A DNA stretch of 31,853 nt from contig CAZWRK010000049.1 in assembly GCA_964635875.1 (NCBI GenBank), positions 1 to 31,853 on the forward strand, in the 5' to 3' direction. Position numbers and translations under genes: made by a program. This document shows, piece after piece, positions 22,800 through 31,537 of the stretch; position 1 is the first letter of the stretch; every line of letters begins with the position of its first letter. Under the pieces are notes generated by a model. That model was not told where the DNA came from, ran no database searches, and saw only the letters and a list, made by a program, of their open reading frames with translations. This stretch comes from CAZWRK01 sp964635875 (GTDB lineage Bacteria > Pseudomonadota > Gammaproteobacteria > Burkholderiales > Aquaspirillaceae).

Positions 22800-24628
22800 T
22801 GCGCATTTCCATGGTCTCTCGTTGGCCGATCTGGGTGCTGGCGACGGCGCTGGTTGGCTGCCAAACACCCTACGTTGAAAAGTCCTCTCAACACCTGAGC
22901 GAGCCGACGCCTCCCGCGGATGTGGCTGCGATTCCTGCACCGGTCGCGGCACTGCCTACCCCGCCTCGTCCTAACAGCACGACGCCCGCCCCACAAACCT
23001 ATACCGTGGTGGTGACGAACGCGCCGGTGCGCGAATTGCTCGCCTCCATTGCGCGCGATGCTCGTCTCAATATTGATGTGCACCCTGGTATTGATGGCGT
23101 GGTTTCGCTCAATGCGATTCGCCAAACGCTGCCGCAAATTTTGGACCGTGTGGCCAACCAAGTCAGCGTTCGCTGGCGGATGATGGGCGATACCTTAGTG
23201 ATTGAACCCGATCGCCCGTTTTTACGCACCTATTCGGTGAACTACGTCAATTTAGTGCGTAAGAGCAAATCGGATACCCAAACCAGCACTGTTGTGCGCT
23301 CGGGCGGCAGTGTGTCTGCCAGTGGCGGCAGCAGCAGTAGTGGCGGCGGGGGAACCGATGGCAGCGGCTCAACCGCCAAAATCGAAAATGAAGGCGAAAA
23401 CCGCTTCTGGGAGCGCCTCATTAAAAACCTTGAAGATTTATTGCGGGAAGATGATCGGGTCAGCGCGATTCAAACACGGATTGAAACCGGCAATTCAGCG
23501 CTCAATTCACCGATTGCCGCCCCGCCGGTGCCGCCGAGCGCAAACCCTCTGGCCGCGCTAACGGCGCTCAATGCTGCAACCAATAGCGCTGTTCCCGCAA
23601 GTACGGGGGCGCAGCAGCAAACGCAGCAAGTCGACAAGGCAATTTTGATTATTGCCAACCCCGAAACCGGCACCATTAGCGTTCGTGCGACCGAAGTACA
23701 GCATAAAAAAGTCCGAGAATTCCTCGATCGGCTGACATCTAGTGCGCAGCGTCAGGTGTTGATTGAAGCCACGATTGTCGAGGTGGAGCTGTCGCATGGG
23801 TTTGAAAGTGGCATCAATTGGACCGACGTTTTTGGAACGAATGGGCGTTTTGTCTATTCGCAAAATTTTGCCAGTCTTGTCACCAGTTCGCTGGTTTCGA
23901 CCACGAACTCCAAAGCGGGAACCGCTGCCGACACCATTAAATTGCTCGAAAAATTCGGCAAAACCAAGGTGCTGTCTAGCCCACGCCTGATGGCGCTGAA
24001 CAATCAGCCCGCGATGCTCAAAGTCGTTAAAGACGTGCCGTATTTCACTATCTCGGTGAAACGCACCGATGCGACATCGACCGCCCCCGAAAAAGTCGAA
24101 TATACCAGCGTGATTAACACCGTATCCGAAGGGGTCGTGCTCGGGCTGACACCACAAATCAGTCAGGGGGGCGAAATTGCGCTCAATGTGCGCCCGACCA
24201 TTACCCGCATTGTCGATTACGCCTCCGACCCTGCTGTTGAGCTGGTCGTGGCGCAATTGGCAAACCGAAACAACTCTGCTGCGCCGATTCAAAGCCTGAT
24301 CCCGGTGGTGCAGGTGCGCGAACTTGAGTCCACATTGCGCTTATCTGATGGGCAAATCGGTGTGCTGGGGGGGTTGATTCAAGATCGGGTTGGCGACGAT
24401 CAGCAGGGCGTGCCGGGTTTGGGGCGCTTGCCTGTCGTAGGGAATTTATTCAAATACCGCAAAGACAACGCCACCAAAACAGAATTGGTGGTGTTCTTGA
24501 AGCCGACGATTGTCCGCGATCCGAATATTGCGACCGATCTCAAATCGTCTCGCGGCATGCTGCCGACCGATCAATTCTTCCGTGATCCAGATGATTACGC
24601 CAAAGTGACTGAAGGTATGCCACGATGA
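22799..24628 (+). CDS. mshL: MshL/PilQ-type outer membrane secretin (lipoprotein)
   Basis: A 609-residue secretin that forms the outer-membrane channel for the pilus. It has a lipoprotein signal with lipobox LVGC (Cys21), a Pro/Ala linker, a secretin N-terminal domain (TYTVVVTNAPVRELLASIARDARLNID), a Ser/Gly-rich loop (about 163-192), then the C-terminal secretin domain with EATIVEVELSHGFESGINW, KVLSSPRLMALNNQPAMLKV, EGVVLGLTPQIS and GVPGLGRLPVVGNLFKYRK followed by TELVVFLKPTIVRD. Start ATG overlaps the mshM stop; the stop overlaps mshN by four bases. The N-terminal half is shorter than in GspD-type proteins and lacks the N0-N3 series, typical of MshL. Confidence 0.93.
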   Translation: MRISMVSRWPIWVLATALVGCQTPYVEKSSQHLSEPTPPADVAAIPAPVAALPTPPRPNSTTPAPQTYTVVVTNAPVRELLASIARDARLNIDVHPGIDGVVSLNAIRQTLPQILDRVANQVSVRWRMMGDTLVIEPDRPFLRTYSVNYVNLVRKSKSDTQTSTVVRSGGSVSASGGSSSSGGGGTDGSGSTAKIENEGENRFWERLIKNLEDLLREDDRVSAIQTRIETGNSALNSPIAAPPVPPSANPLAALTALNAATNSAVPASTGAQQQTQQVDKAILIIANPETGTISVRATEVQHKKVREFLDRLTSSAQRQVLIEATIVEVELSHGFESGINWTDVFGTNGRFVYSQNFASLVTSSLVSTTNSKAGTAADTIKLLEKFGKTKVLSSPRLMALNNQPAMLKVVKDVPYFTISVKRTDATSTAPEKVEYTSVINTVSEGVVLGLTPQISQGGEIALNVRPTITRIVDYASDPAVELVVAQLANRNNSAAPIQSLIPVVQVRELESTLRLSDGQIGVLGGLIQDRVGDDQQGVPGLGRLPVVGNLFKYRKDNATKTELVVFLKPTIVRDPNIATDLKSSRGMLPTDQFFRDPDDYAKVTEGMPR

Positions 24629-26352
24629 GTCTTTTGCTGGACGCACTCAAAAAAGCGGAAGCCGCCAAGCGGGCGCAACAAGCCGAACAACCCACCGTTG
24701 CCGCCTCTGCGCCACCGGCTGCCGCGACCCGTTCGAGCCTTGATCTGCAGTTAAGCGATGAGGCTGACCAACCCTTATCGCCCCCTCCTTCCACGCCCAC
24801 AGCGGCGACTGCCAGCGGTTCGGGGCTGAGTTTGGCGGGCGACGATGCACCATTATCGGCGGTGCCACCGTTGCCGAGCTTGCCAGATTTACCACCGTTG
24901 CCGATCGCCCCGCCGATCGCGTCTGCCACGGTTGAGCAATCTGATTTTCCGAGCTTGTCCGTGGGCGGCGACAGTGCATTTCCTGCTATTGCTTCAGCAG
25001 ACACACAAGCGTCTTCGCCGCCTTTGGACGGCGCGGACGCTGCGGCTTTTCCGAGTTTGGAGGCTGCCCCGCCCGTGTCTGCTTCCTCCGCTGTGGATGA
25101 TATGCCGTCGCTTGATGGTGCTGCGGATTTGACACTGCCGCCTATAGCAGAAGTTCCGCCCGCTGCATCGATTCCGCCGGTCTCACCTGCACCGCTGGAG
25201 TCTCCCGCGCCGTCTGTTTCGGCCCCTACGCCCGAGGTCACGGATGCACCCGCCGAAAAACCGGCTGAAGCGGTGCGTGAAAGCGCGCCGGTCGATCAAA
25301 AAGTGATCGCACGGCGAATTGTTTCAGCGGGAAAGGCCAAGCAAACCCAGCCCCAGATGGGCATGAAGCGTTTGTTAAAACCCATTCCGTTGGCTTTGGT
25401 CACGGTTGGGCTTTCGGCATTGGCCTTTGGGGGGTTTTGGTTCTGGTCGGAAATGATGGTCGAAGCGCCGACGCAGGTGGTGCGGCCAATCGTACCGACG
25501 CCTCCCGTGGCGGCTGCGGAGCCTGCTCCCGAGAAAGAAGAGCCGCCTGTCGAAGATGACAAAGATTTGCTGACCCAGCTTGATGCTGGCGCACAGGCCC
25601 CAGTATTGCCGCCGACGGAGCCGTTGGCTAAAGCCAGCGCGCCGGTGAAACCTGCTGAATTATTTCAGATTCGCGCAGGTGCGGATGGGAACCGTGTGAT
25701 TTCGATTGCGGGGCACAGTACACCGAATGCTTCCGTGGTGCGAAATGCGCCGCCTGCGCCGCCCGTATCGCGGGCGCGGGATTTAGGTCGTCAGGCCTAC
25801 GCCGCATGGCAGCAAGGCGATTTGTCACGATCGGCGGCGCTGTATCAAGAAGCGCTGGCGAACACGCCGGATGATGCTGAAGCTTTGTTGGGGTTGGCGG
25901 CGGTGCTGGCGCGTCAAGGCGCGCATGCCGAGGCAATGCAGTTGTATCGGCGGGTTTTAAATAGCCGTCCAACCGACGCCAGCGCCTTGGCGGGTTTGGC
26001 GGCTTTGGGCGGGTCAAAGCCTGCAACAAGTGAGCGCCAACCGAATGCTGTGGCGGCTTTCCAATTGGCGAACCAATACGCGACTCAAAACCAATGGTCA
26101 CAGGCACAAGAGCATTATTTTAAAGCGTACTCCCTCGCACCGAATCAGCCCGATTATGCGTTTAATTTGGCGGTCAGCTTGGATCACCTCGGAGTGCGTA
26201 AAGAAGCGAAGAACTATTACAGCAAGGCGTTGGCATTGGTCGAACAGGGGCAAAGCGCCACTTTTGATCGCGAGCAGGTGCGCCGCCGAATTCGTGATTT
26301 ACAAGCGCCTTCAGAGTCTACAACCGACACGGCAACAGAGGCTTCACAGTGA
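24625..26352 (+). CDS. mshN: MshN-like inner membrane TPR protein
   Basis: A 575-residue protein with the MshN/GspB-like lead MSLLLDALKKAEAAKR, a 200-residue Pro/Ala-rich cytoplasmic linker, one membrane segment near 254-274, and a periplasmic part with tetratricopeptide repeats from about 385 on (for example AYAAWQQGDLSRSAALYQEAL, LYRRVLNSRP and YFKAYSLAPNQPDYAFNLAV). MshN-type proteins are thought to link the inner-membrane motor to the outer-membrane secretin. The linker repeats the tetrapeptide (F/L/M)PSL four times (83, 108, 142, 160). Start ATG overlaps the mshL stop by four bases; the stop TGA lies inside the mshE start. Reading of the family is by lead motif and position; length is longer than typical for MshN. 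Confidence 0.83.
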   Translation: MSLLLDALKKAEAAKRAQQAEQPTVAASAPPAAATRSSLDLQLSDEADQPLSPPPSTPTAATASGSGLSLAGDDAPLSAVPPLPSLPDLPPLPIAPPIASATVEQSDFPSLSVGGDSAFPAIASADTQASSPPLDGADAAAFPSLEAAPPVSASSAVDDMPSLDGAADLTLPPIAEVPPAASIPPVSPAPLESPAPSVSAPTPEVTDAPAEKPAEAVRESAPVDQKVIARRIVSAGKAKQTQPQMGMKRLLKPIPLALVTVGLSALAFGGFWFWSEMMVEAPTQVVRPIVPTPPVAAAEPAPEKEEPPVEDDKDLLTQLDAGAQAPVLPPTEPLAKASAPVKPAELFQIRAGADGNRVISIAGHSTPNASVVRNAPPAPPVSRARDLGRQAYAAWQQGDLSRSAALYQEALANTPDDAEALLGLAAVLARQGAHAEAMQLYRRVLNSRPTDASALAGLAALGGSKPATSERQPNAVAAFQLANQYATQNQWSQAQEHYFKAYSLAPNQPDYAFNLAVSLDHLGVRKEAKNYYSKALALVEQGQSATFDREQVRRRIRDLQAPSESTTDTATEASQ

Positions 26353-28061
26353 ATGCACCGATGAAAAAGCTGCCCCTTGGCGAATTGCTGGTCGTGCGGG
26401 GGCTGATTACACAAGATCAACTCTCGATTGCCCTGATTGAGCAAAAACGCACCGGCGCCAAGTTGGGCGAGCTTTTTGTGCAAATGGGCTTTGTGACCGA
26501 AGCCGCCTTGCGTGAAGCGTTATCCGAGAAAATCGGCGCGACCAGTGTCGATCTAACGCGGATTATTGTCGATGGCGTGGCGATTAAGTTGGTTCCGCGC
26601 GATCTCGCCAAGCGGCATATTTTGTTCCCCTTGGCGTTTGATCAAGGGAGCGGGGTCTTAAAGCTGGCGATGGCCAACCCGAATAACGTGGTGGCGCTGG
26701 ATCAGATTCGAATTTTGACGCAAAACCGCGTGGTTGATTTTGAGCCAACGATTGCTTCTGAATCCGATATTAGTCGGGCGATTGACCAGTATTACGGGTA
26801 CGAGCTGTCGATTGATGGCATTTTGCGCGAGATTGAAACCGGCGAACTCGATATGGCGAGTTTATCGACCGGTGCGGGCGAATATAGCCAGCCGGTGGTG
26901 CGCCTGATAGATGCGTTGTTGGCTGATGCGGTCACGCGCGATGCTTCGGATATTCACTTTGAGCCGGAAGCCAGTTTTGTACGGATTCGTTATCGGATTG
27001 ATGGCGTATTGCGGCAAATTCGTTCTCTGCACAAAAACTATTGGGCGGCGATGGTGGTGCGGCTCAAGGTGATGAGCGGCATGAATATCGCCGAATCGCG
27101 CGCCCCTCAAGACGGGCGCATTTCGTTGATGCTGAATGGTCGCTCGATCGATTTTCGGGTGGCATCGCAGCCGACGGTGCATGGCGAAAACGTGGTGTTG
27201 CGGATTTTGGATCGGGTCAAAGGTTTGGTGCCGTTGGATGGTTTGGGCTTGCCGGAGGCGCAGCTCAATATGCTCAAGCTGATGATTGCCCGTCCCGAAG
27301 GGATTATTTTGGTCACGGGGCCGACCGGCTCCGGTAAAACGACAACCTTGTACTCGATTCTGAGTCACATCAATTCTGAGCAAGTCAACATCATGACGCT
27401 GGAAGATCCGGTTGAATATCCGTTGGCGATGATTCGGCAAACTTCGGTGTCAGATGGCGTCAAAATGGATTTTGCCTCGGGGATTCGCTCGCTGATGCGT
27501 CAAGATCCTGATGTGATTTTGGTCGGTGAGGTGCGGGATAAAGAAACCGCCGATATGGCGTTTCGTGCGGCCATGACCGGCCACCAAGTGTATTCCACCT
27601 TGCATACCAACTCGGCGATTGGCGCGATTCCTCGGCTGTTGGACATCGGGATTTTGCCGGATATTTTGGCGGGCAACATTATCGGGATTGTGGGGCAGCG
27701 GCTGTTGCGCAAGCTGTGTGTGTATTGCAAACAGCGCCATCAACCCGATGCATTCGAGCGTAAATTGCTCGGCATTTCGGCGACTGATCCGAATGTGGTG
27801 ATTTATGAGCCGAAGGCGGGTGGTTGCGAACATTGTTCAGGCACGGGCTATCGAGGGCGAATGTCGATTTTGGAGATTCTGCGCTTTGATGCTGAGCTGG
27901 ATGAGCTAATCGGACGACGGGCGACGGCGCAGGAATTGCGAAGCGCCGCGCTGAAAAAAGGCTTTCGCACCTTGGCCGACGATGCGACGGACCGGGTGCG
28001 TTTGGGGTTAACGGCCTTAGATGAAATTTTGCGAGTGGTCGATTTGACCGATCGCGTGTAA
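26349..28061 (+). CDS. mshE: MshE/GspE-type pilus extension ATPase with MshEN c-di-GMP domain
   Basis: The motor ATPase for pilus extension, 570 residues. Start is GTG at 26349, overlapping the mshN stop (GTGA); an ATG at 26361 is a possible alternative. The N-terminal region (9-61) has two 24-residue copies, 5 residues apart, of the MshEN motif known to bind c-di-GMP. Then the N2 linker, Walker A GPTGSGKT (324-331), the Asp box, Walker B DPDVILVGEVRDKETA, the His box HVYSTLHT-like GHQVYSTLHTNS, and a zinc-binding tetracysteine (Cys457, Cys460, Cys493, Cys496). Cytoplasmic hexamer. It lies 12 bases before mshG. All core motifs of an active ATPase are present. Confidence 0.93.
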   Translation: MNAPMKKLPLGELLVVRGLITQDQLSIALIEQKRTGAKLGELFVQMGFVTEAALREALSEKIGATSVDLTRIIVDGVAIKLVPRDLAKRHILFPLAFDQGSGVLKLAMANPNNVVALDQIRILTQNRVVDFEPTIASESDISRAIDQYYGYELSIDGILREIETGELDMASLSTGAGEYSQPVVRLIDALLADAVTRDASDIHFEPEASFVRIRYRIDGVLRQIRSLHKNYWAAMVVRLKVMSGMNIAESRAPQDGRISLMLNGRSIDFRVASQPTVHGENVVLRILDRVKGLVPLDGLGLPEAQLNMLKLMIARPEGIILVTGPTGSGKTTTLYSILSHINSEQVNIMTLEDPVEYPLAMIRQTSVSDGVKMDFASGIRSLMRQDPDVILVGEVRDKETADMAFRAAMTGHQVYSTLHTNSAIGAIPRLLDIGILPDILAGNIIGIVGQRLLRKLCVYCKQRHQPDAFERKLLGISATDPNVVIYEPKAGGCEHCSGTGYRGRMSILEILRFDAELDELIGRRATAQELRSAALKKGFRTLADDATDRVRLGLTALDEILRVVDLTDRV

Positions 28062-28073
28062 TCGGGGGCAGGC

Positions 28074-29279
28074 ATGTTATTTCGTTATCGGGCGGTGGAT
28101 ACCAAAGGGCGAACAAAGCGGGGCGACATGGTGGCCAGTAATCTGGTCGATCTCGAAATGCGCTTGGGTCGCTTGGAGCTTCTGCTGATTGAGGCGAAAC
28201 CGCTGACTAAACGCCGTTCAAGCCTGCCGTGGAGCAAGCCGGTTAAGCGGCGCGATCTGATTAACTTTTGTTTTTATCTGGAGCAGTTGATTGGCTCGGG
28301 CGTGCCTTTGCTCGAAGGCTTGGCCGATCTGCGCGATAGTGCGGATAACCCTAAGTTCAAAGAAGTGATCGCGATGCTGATTCAGGATATCGAAGGCGGG
28401 CGGGCGCTCTCACAGTCAATGTCAGAGCATCCCGAAGTGTTCGATCATGTGTTTATCAACTTGGTTGCTGCGGGTGAGGCCAGCGGTGCGTTAACCGAGG
28501 TGATGAAAAAGCTATCGGATACCTTGAAATGGCAAGATGAAATCGTCGCCCAAACCAAAAAAGTCATTATGTATCCCGCGTTTGTAGGGACGGTGATTTT
28601 TGGGGTGATTACCTTTTTGATGGTGTTTTTGGTGCCGCAGTTGGCTGGATTTATCACCAGTATCCAAAAAGAATTGCCCTTACAAACCAAGATTTTGATT
28701 GCGGTTTCAGACTTTTTTGTGGGGTATTGGTGGACATTCTTGGCGGTGCCGCTCAGCGTGGCCGGCTTGTTAATGCTGGCGCGGCGCTTTGATCCTCGGG
28801 TGCCGTATTGGATCGATAAAGCCAAACTGCGGATTGTGGTGATTGGGCCGATTTACAGCAAAATTGTGCTGGCGCGTTTTGCCAATGCGTTTTCGCAAAT
28901 GTTTGGGTCGGGGATCACGGTCTTGGAAAGTCTAAAAATTTGTGAGGGCGTGGTGGGTAATTTGATTGTGGCGAATGCGCTGGCGAATGTCCGCCGCGAA
29001 ATCGCCGAGGGCAAGGGCATTACCGAGAGCTTTACTTCATCGCAGTTCTTCCCGCCGTTGGTGTTGCGGATGATTCGGGTCGGTGAGCAAACCGGCGGTG
29101 TCGATGTGGCGCTGAATAACGTGAGCTATTTCTATGACCGCGATGTGCGTGATTCGATCGAACGCATGCAGGCCATGATCGAACCCGCCATGACCACCAT
29201 TCTCGGGATTTTATTGGCCTTGATTATGACCGCGGTGCTGGGGCCAATTTACGACATGATTACAAAGATGGGCGCGTAG
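28074..29279 (+). CDS. mshG: MshG/GspF-type inner membrane platform protein
   Basis: A 401-residue platform protein that couples the motor to the growing fibre. Two GspF domains are visible: first FCFYLEQLIGSGVPLLEGLADLRDSADNPKF and GGRALSQSMSEHPEVFDHVFINLVAAGEASGAL, second LARFANAFSQMFGSGITVLESLKICEGVVGN and FPPLVLRMIRVGEQTGGVDVALNNVSYFYD. Membrane segments near 165-190, 215-235 and 375-395. The start begins MLFRYRAVDTKG, typical. Overlaps none; next gene starts one base later. An active GspF/PilC-type protein with no sign of decay. Confidence 0.93.
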   Translation: MLFRYRAVDTKGRTKRGDMVASNLVDLEMRLGRLELLLIEAKPLTKRRSSLPWSKPVKRRDLINFCFYLEQLIGSGVPLLEGLADLRDSADNPKFKEVIAMLIQDIEGGRALSQSMSEHPEVFDHVFINLVAAGEASGALTEVMKKLSDTLKWQDEIVAQTKKVIMYPAFVGTVIFGVITFLMVFLVPQLAGFITSIQKELPLQTKILIAVSDFFVGYWWTFLAVPLSVAGLLMLARRFDPRVPYWIDKAKLRIVVIGPIYSKIVLARFANAFSQMFGSGITVLESLKICEGVVGNLIVANALANVRREIAEGKGITESFTSSQFFPPLVLRMIRVGEQTGGVDVALNNVSYFYDRDVRDSIERMQAMIEPAMTTILGILLALIMTAVLGPIYDMITKMGA

Positions 29280-29280
29280 T

Positions 29281-30798
29281 ATGGCGGCGCGTTTTGTATT
29301 GCTGATCTCGCAAGATCGGCTGAGCGTGTATCAGGCACGGGGCGGAATTCCTGAGCATATGGGTGATTTTGCTGCCGAAGCTGAGGAGATCGCTGAATTT
29401 TCGGCATTTGTCGCGCAGGAAAAAAATGCTTTATTTCACTTGGTGTTAGATCTGGCTGAAGAGAGTTTTAGCCATGAAACTGTGCCAAAGCTCAGTTTAG
29501 CGGATCGTCAGCGCTATGCCGCCCGTAAGCTGAGCCAAAATTTCATGCGTTCCCCGTATCGCACGGCGAGTTGGCTCAATCACAAAAAGCAGTCGGTGTT
29601 GTTGATGGCTGGTTTGACGGATTCAACCACCTTGGAAATGTGGCTGAATCCGTTGCTTGAGGCTGAGGCGCAAGTGGTGGCGATTCAGTCGGTACCGCTT
29701 TTGTCATCGCGCTTGTTGAAACGTTTGGAAGGCGTTGGTGAGCGATTTGCGCTCGTGCATGGTACGGCGGGCAGCAATGTGCGTTTTACCTATTTTCGAG
29801 ACGGTAAGCCGATTTTGTCGCGGGTGGCACTGATTCCACCGCAGCTAGATTTAGCGCAGGCCTTGCAGGCAGAGGGCGCGCGTTTATTTGATTATTTGGC
29901 GAGTGTGCGCGAGCTGGGGTTTAACGATCGTCTACCGATGGTGATGATTCATGATGGCTTGATCGACGTGGATGTTGATGCGCCGCCGCGGATTCATGAG
30001 CGAGTGGATGTGGAAGTCGTCGACGTCGAGAGCTTAATGGATAAGTGGGTTGCGCATGACGCGGCAGAGTTATTTGCCGGATTAGCCGTGACGCGCGGTA
30101 TCGGCACCATGAATCATTATGCTTTGCCGGTGACGCGGCGGTTTTATCTGCTGTCACGGGTGCGGCGGGCATTATGGGGCACCGTGGCGGCGGCAGTGTG
30201 CATGAGTGTCGGGTTGTTTGCGTGGACAAAATGGCAAGATCAAGTCGTTGCACAGAGCTACGCGCAGATGCTGAGTCAGGCGGCCAGTATTGAAGCGCAA
30301 GCGGTGGCGATGAAGCCTGCGCTCAAAGCAGGCGACCCCATTCCGGCCGACGAAAAAGCCATGGTTGAAAATTTGAATGTAATTCGCCGCCATTGGCCCT
30401 CTCCGACTCTGGGGGTGCGGGTGGTGGAGTCCATGTTGGCAAATCACCCAATGTTATCTTTGCAGCATGCCGAGTGGCGGTTGGCGGATCCGAAACCGGC
30501 TTCGCCCGATGCGCCTCCGACGCCAGCAAACCAGCCACGCCCCCTAAACGAGCCTTTGCCGTCAGAGCTGATTTTAAAGCTGGCGGTCAAAACGCCTGAT
30601 CTTCCTTATCGTACGGTTTTAGATAGCGTGGATAAGCTGCGGCTGTATTTGGCGCGCTTCAAAATTGAAAGCGCAATTGAGGCGTATCCCATGGATATTT
30701 TACCTTCGGGCAGTTTGAACGTTCAGGATGCCCAAATGCCAAAAGAGGGGTTTTTCGAGCTTCGTTTAACCTTGCCTTTGCCTAAAGCAGGACAATAA
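29281..30798 (+). CDS. Inner membrane assembly protein in the MshI/GspL position
   Basis: A 505-residue protein, not matched with certainty to a family. It has an N-terminal cytoplasmic part of about 290 residues with strand-rich, actin-like character (MAARFVLLISQDRLSVYQAR; VGERFALVHGTAGSNVRFTYFRDGKPILS), one membrane segment near 298-315, and a periplasmic part of about 190 residues ending in ELRLTLPLP. This order, cytoplasmic actin-like fold then one membrane segment then periplasmic domain, is that of GspL and of MshI-type (PilM-PilN-like) proteins. The location after mshG and before a PilO/MshJ-shaped protein supports the role of recruiting the ATPase and aligning the secretin. It starts one base after mshG. 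The low similarity I can recognise leaves a different function possible. Confidence 0.65.
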   Translation: MAARFVLLISQDRLSVYQARGGIPEHMGDFAAEAEEIAEFSAFVAQEKNALFHLVLDLAEESFSHETVPKLSLADRQRYAARKLSQNFMRSPYRTASWLNHKKQSVLLMAGLTDSTTLEMWLNPLLEAEAQVVAIQSVPLLSSRLLKRLEGVGERFALVHGTAGSNVRFTYFRDGKPILSRVALIPPQLDLAQALQAEGARLFDYLASVRELGFNDRLPMVMIHDGLIDVDVDAPPRIHERVDVEVVDVESLMDKWVAHDAAELFAGLAVTRGIGTMNHYALPVTRRFYLLSRVRRALWGTVAAAVCMSVGLFAWTKWQDQVVAQSYAQMLSQAASIEAQAVAMKPALKAGDPIPADEKAMVENLNVIRRHWPSPTLGVRVVESMLANHPMLSLQHAEWRLADPKPASPDAPPTPANQPRPLNEPLPSELILKLAVKTPDLPYRTVLDSVDKLRLYLARFKIESAIEAYPMDILPSGSLNVQDAQMPKEGFFELRLTLPLPKAGQ

Positions 30799-30801
30799 AC
30801 C

Positions 30802-31467
30802 ATGGCAATTCAATGGCCGAACCATCCTTTATTTGAGCCTGCTTTGCGGCGTCGTTATCGTGAGGCCGCGATTGTGGCAGGGCTGGCGCTGTGTGGCTTG
30901 TTGGCGATGCTGTGGTTTGCTTATTCCGCAGAGGAGGCCCGCGCGCAAATTTTAATGCAGGGTCAGTCTGCGATTCAGGCCGCGCATGAAAGCGAAAACA
31001 AGGCGCGGCTGGAGCGAGATATCTACCAATCTTATCATCGGCGCTATTTGCGGCTACTGGCGAGCAGAACCTTGGCCGACGAAGATCGCCTCAAGCTGAT
31101 TGAGGCGATGAAAGGCTATCAGGCGCTGCAAAATTATGCGGGGATGACGTTTCAGGTCGATCCGCAGCAGGCGGCACTGTGGTCGGTGCCAGAACCCATG
31201 CAGGCCGTCGCGCTGAAGTCGAGTCAGGTGAAGCTGTCGTTTCGCGTGCAAGACAGTCGTTATATGTTGTCGTTGATTGCAGGATTGGGACGCTTACCGG
31301 GGGTGCTGTTGCCGCGTCAATGTGAGTGGGGCGCGATGGCGACTGCGAATGATGGTGTGAGCGCTGTTGCCGTTTCTACTTCGTCGGTGCTAGAGGTGGG
31401 GTGCACTTTTGAATGGCTAACATTTTCTCGGTTGCCACCGCCCGCTGCTGCGCCGCCAACGCCTTAA
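30802..31467 (+). CDS. MshJ/PilO/GspM-like inner membrane protein
   Basis: A 221-residue bitopic membrane protein. A short cytoplasmic N-terminus with basic residues (RRRYREAA) precedes a membrane segment near 22-41, then a predicted helical coil (about 45-110, rich in charged residues: HESENKARLERDIYQSYHRRYLRLLASRTLA), then a strand-bearing domain ending in a Pro/Ala tail. This is the shape of PilO, GspM and MshJ, which form a ring with the preceding gene product. It starts 3 bases after the preceding stop, following AGGACA. It is the last gene of the pilus cluster, followed by a bidirectional terminator. Sequence motifs are weak, so the name rests on shape and position. Confidence 0.65.
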   Translation: MAIQWPNHPLFEPALRRRYREAAIVAGLALCGLLAMLWFAYSAEEARAQILMQGQSAIQAAHESENKARLERDIYQSYHRRYLRLLASRTLADEDRLKLIEAMKGYQALQNYAGMTFQVDPQQAALWSVPEPMQAVALKSSQVKLSFRVQDSRYMLSLIAGLGRLPGVLLPRQCEWGAMATANDGVSAVAVSTSSVLEVGCTFEWLTFSRLPPPAAAPPTP

Positions 31468-31489
31468 GCGTGCGTGGTTTTCATGCCAT

Positions 31490-31520
31490 AAAAAAACGCC
31501 ACCGCATTCGGTGGCGTTTT
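31490..31520. terminator. Bidirectional terminator between the pilus cluster and dapD
   Basis: Six to seven A residues, 8-base stem CGCCACCG (31497-31504) and CGGTGGCG (31509-31516), a 4-base loop and four T residues, extended by A/T pairs. It serves the convergent pilus cluster and dapD. Confidence 0.93.
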
Positions 31521-31537
31521 GCTGGGCGCAAAGCGAA

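Noticed and set aside
23289..23372. Gly/Ser-rich repeat segment in mshL as a possible tandem-repeat or insertion
   Set aside because: Such flexible loops are common in secretins and the frame and neighbours are normal.
25085..25262. Pro/Ala-rich region of mshN as a possible frameshifted gene
   Set aside because: The frame is open from the start motif through the membrane segment and TPRs, and low-complexity linkers are usual in this position.
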